Source of the DNA: Costertonia aggregata
GTDB lineage: Bacteria; Bacteroidota; Bacteroidia; Flavobacteriales; Flavobacteriaceae
Direction: 5' to 3'
NCBI RefSeq assembly: GCF_013402795.1
Contig: NZ_CP058595.1
Coordinates: 1,709,501-1,773,500, forward strand
Length of the DNA stretch: 64,000 nt
A program made the translations under genes and the position numbers. The notes beneath the pieces are model-generated. The model was not told the origin of the DNA. It saw only the letters and a list, made by a program, of their open reading frames with translations, and searched no databases. Positions 63,406-64,000 of the stretch are shown here, one piece after another. The stretch's first letter is position 1, and each line of letters starts with the position of its first letter.

Positions 63406-64000
63406 ACTCTTTTTAAATTAAAATTTTAATATTGCCATTCTTCTTGCGCCCAACAACCCAATAAGGCAGGTATACAAAAGGCTGAACGATTTTTAGGTCT
63501 TCCGGCGAGGAATTTTTTGCAAGACCATCCCCCATTAGTGCCAACGAAAAAAAACAAACGTTGTCCAAATATTGGTATGCCGGTCTTTGGCAAATTTTTA
63601 TGGTCAGCTAAATTACCATTTCTTTTTGCATACTACAAGACCTTGTACGCAACCTTTTGTAATTTATACGTCTTGTATACGACTAGTGTTTACATAATAT
63701 ACTGCACTACTTTACATGCAGGCAACGATGGCTATTTACCTTTTGGTGTTTTTTGAAAAGATGCTATGAAGAAGAATAAAAGGAATAGCCTTAAAGGGCT
63801 TTGGTATTTACCTAAGCCCTTTTTAATGTATAGCGACCCAATTTCAAAATGCATGGCACATTGGTGTTTGGTTATTAAGGTAAGCATGGCTTTTCTTATA
63901 TTTGCGCCAAATTTTAGAATAAGAATTTCTTTAACCTTCCTGCCAGCGGGCAGGCTTAAATTATTGGTATAGCATGCAACTGTACAATACATTAAGTGCG
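63406..64000. other. Gene-free interval upstream of recA
   Basis: About 595 bp with no convincing gene (short frames of 68-86 codons on both strands look fortuitous). It would contain the recA promoter; a + strand promoter-like element is listed separately. A perfect small inverted repeat CCTGCC-AGCG-GGCAGG lies at 63939-63954. Confidence 0.45.
63897..63904 (+). promoter_or_regulatory. -7 promoter element for a gene beyond the right edge
   Basis: TATATTTG matches TAnnTTTG exactly. A TTG sits further upstream (63861 or 63868) but slightly beyond the usual distance. Suggests a rightward gene starting after the window. Confidence 0.4.

Noticed and set aside
63517-63992. Short frames upstream of recA
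   Set aside because: Both strands open over the same bases with no recognisable features; more likely promoter DNA.

Overview
The window looks like the chromosome of a marine-type member of Flavobacteriaceae (Bacteroidota). Evidence: type IX secretion/gliding genes (a 4,800-residue SprB-like adhesin followed by an SprF-like protein, and type B sorting domains), a DUF4175 protein, DUF2807 and PorP/SprF families, TAnnTTTG-type -7 promoter motifs, and an AT-rich genome with weak Shine-Dalgarno signals. No exact species can be named from the sequence.

Layout. Bases 1-8.2 kb hold core genes: DUF4175 protein (cut by the window edge), gltX, an SPFH/band-7 protein and glnS. Bases 8.5-28.6 kb are a surface-adhesion cluster, all on the + strand: a type B sorted Ig-like protein, a PorP/SprF-like protein with two SPOR-like repeats, the SprB-like giant and its SprF-like partner. 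Bases 28.7-36.0 kb carry folB, two tandem tRNA-Cys-like genes, a LysE-type exporter, a DUF2807 protein, rnr, rpiB, a cation efflux gene and an ElaA-type acetyltransferase. Bases 59.7-63.4 kb return to core genes: an outer-membrane-barrel/anti-sigma-like protein, an ECF sigma factor, a lipoprotein and recA.

Between them, 36.2-59.75 kb is the exceptional part: an integron-like gene-cassette array. A tyrosine recombinase (58911-59750, + strand) sits at one end. Pointing away from it, all on the - strand, are about 20 cassettes: single genes, two- or three-gene operons, and several cassettes with no gene. Cassettes are separated by long imperfect palindromes built like attC sites: an outer xxxAAC...GTTxxx core pair, an inner arm pair in which one side carries a few extra unpaired bases, and a variable loop often containing its own hairpin. 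Most cassettes begin and end with matching 9-10 bp core sequences, the hallmark of excision and integration as circles. The recombinase has the tyrosine-recombinase catalytic residues but is XerC/D-sized and, by eye, lacks the extra segment typical of classical IntI integrases. Cassette contents include three toxin-antitoxin pairs, a Shedu-like (DUF4263) nuclease with an in-frame stop, a CFI-box protein, an HEVGH metallopeptidase-like protein, secreted/lipoproteins and unrecognised genes. One ~175-bp non-coding cassette occurs four times. Two different IS110-family elements have each inserted into an attC arm, recalling the attC-targeting IS1111 group.

How the parts fit: the adhesion cluster gives a gliding/attachment surface exported by the type IX system; the cassette array is a sedentary store of exchangeable defence, stability and envelope genes, presumably rearranged by the adjacent recombinase, while flanking core genes are undisturbed.
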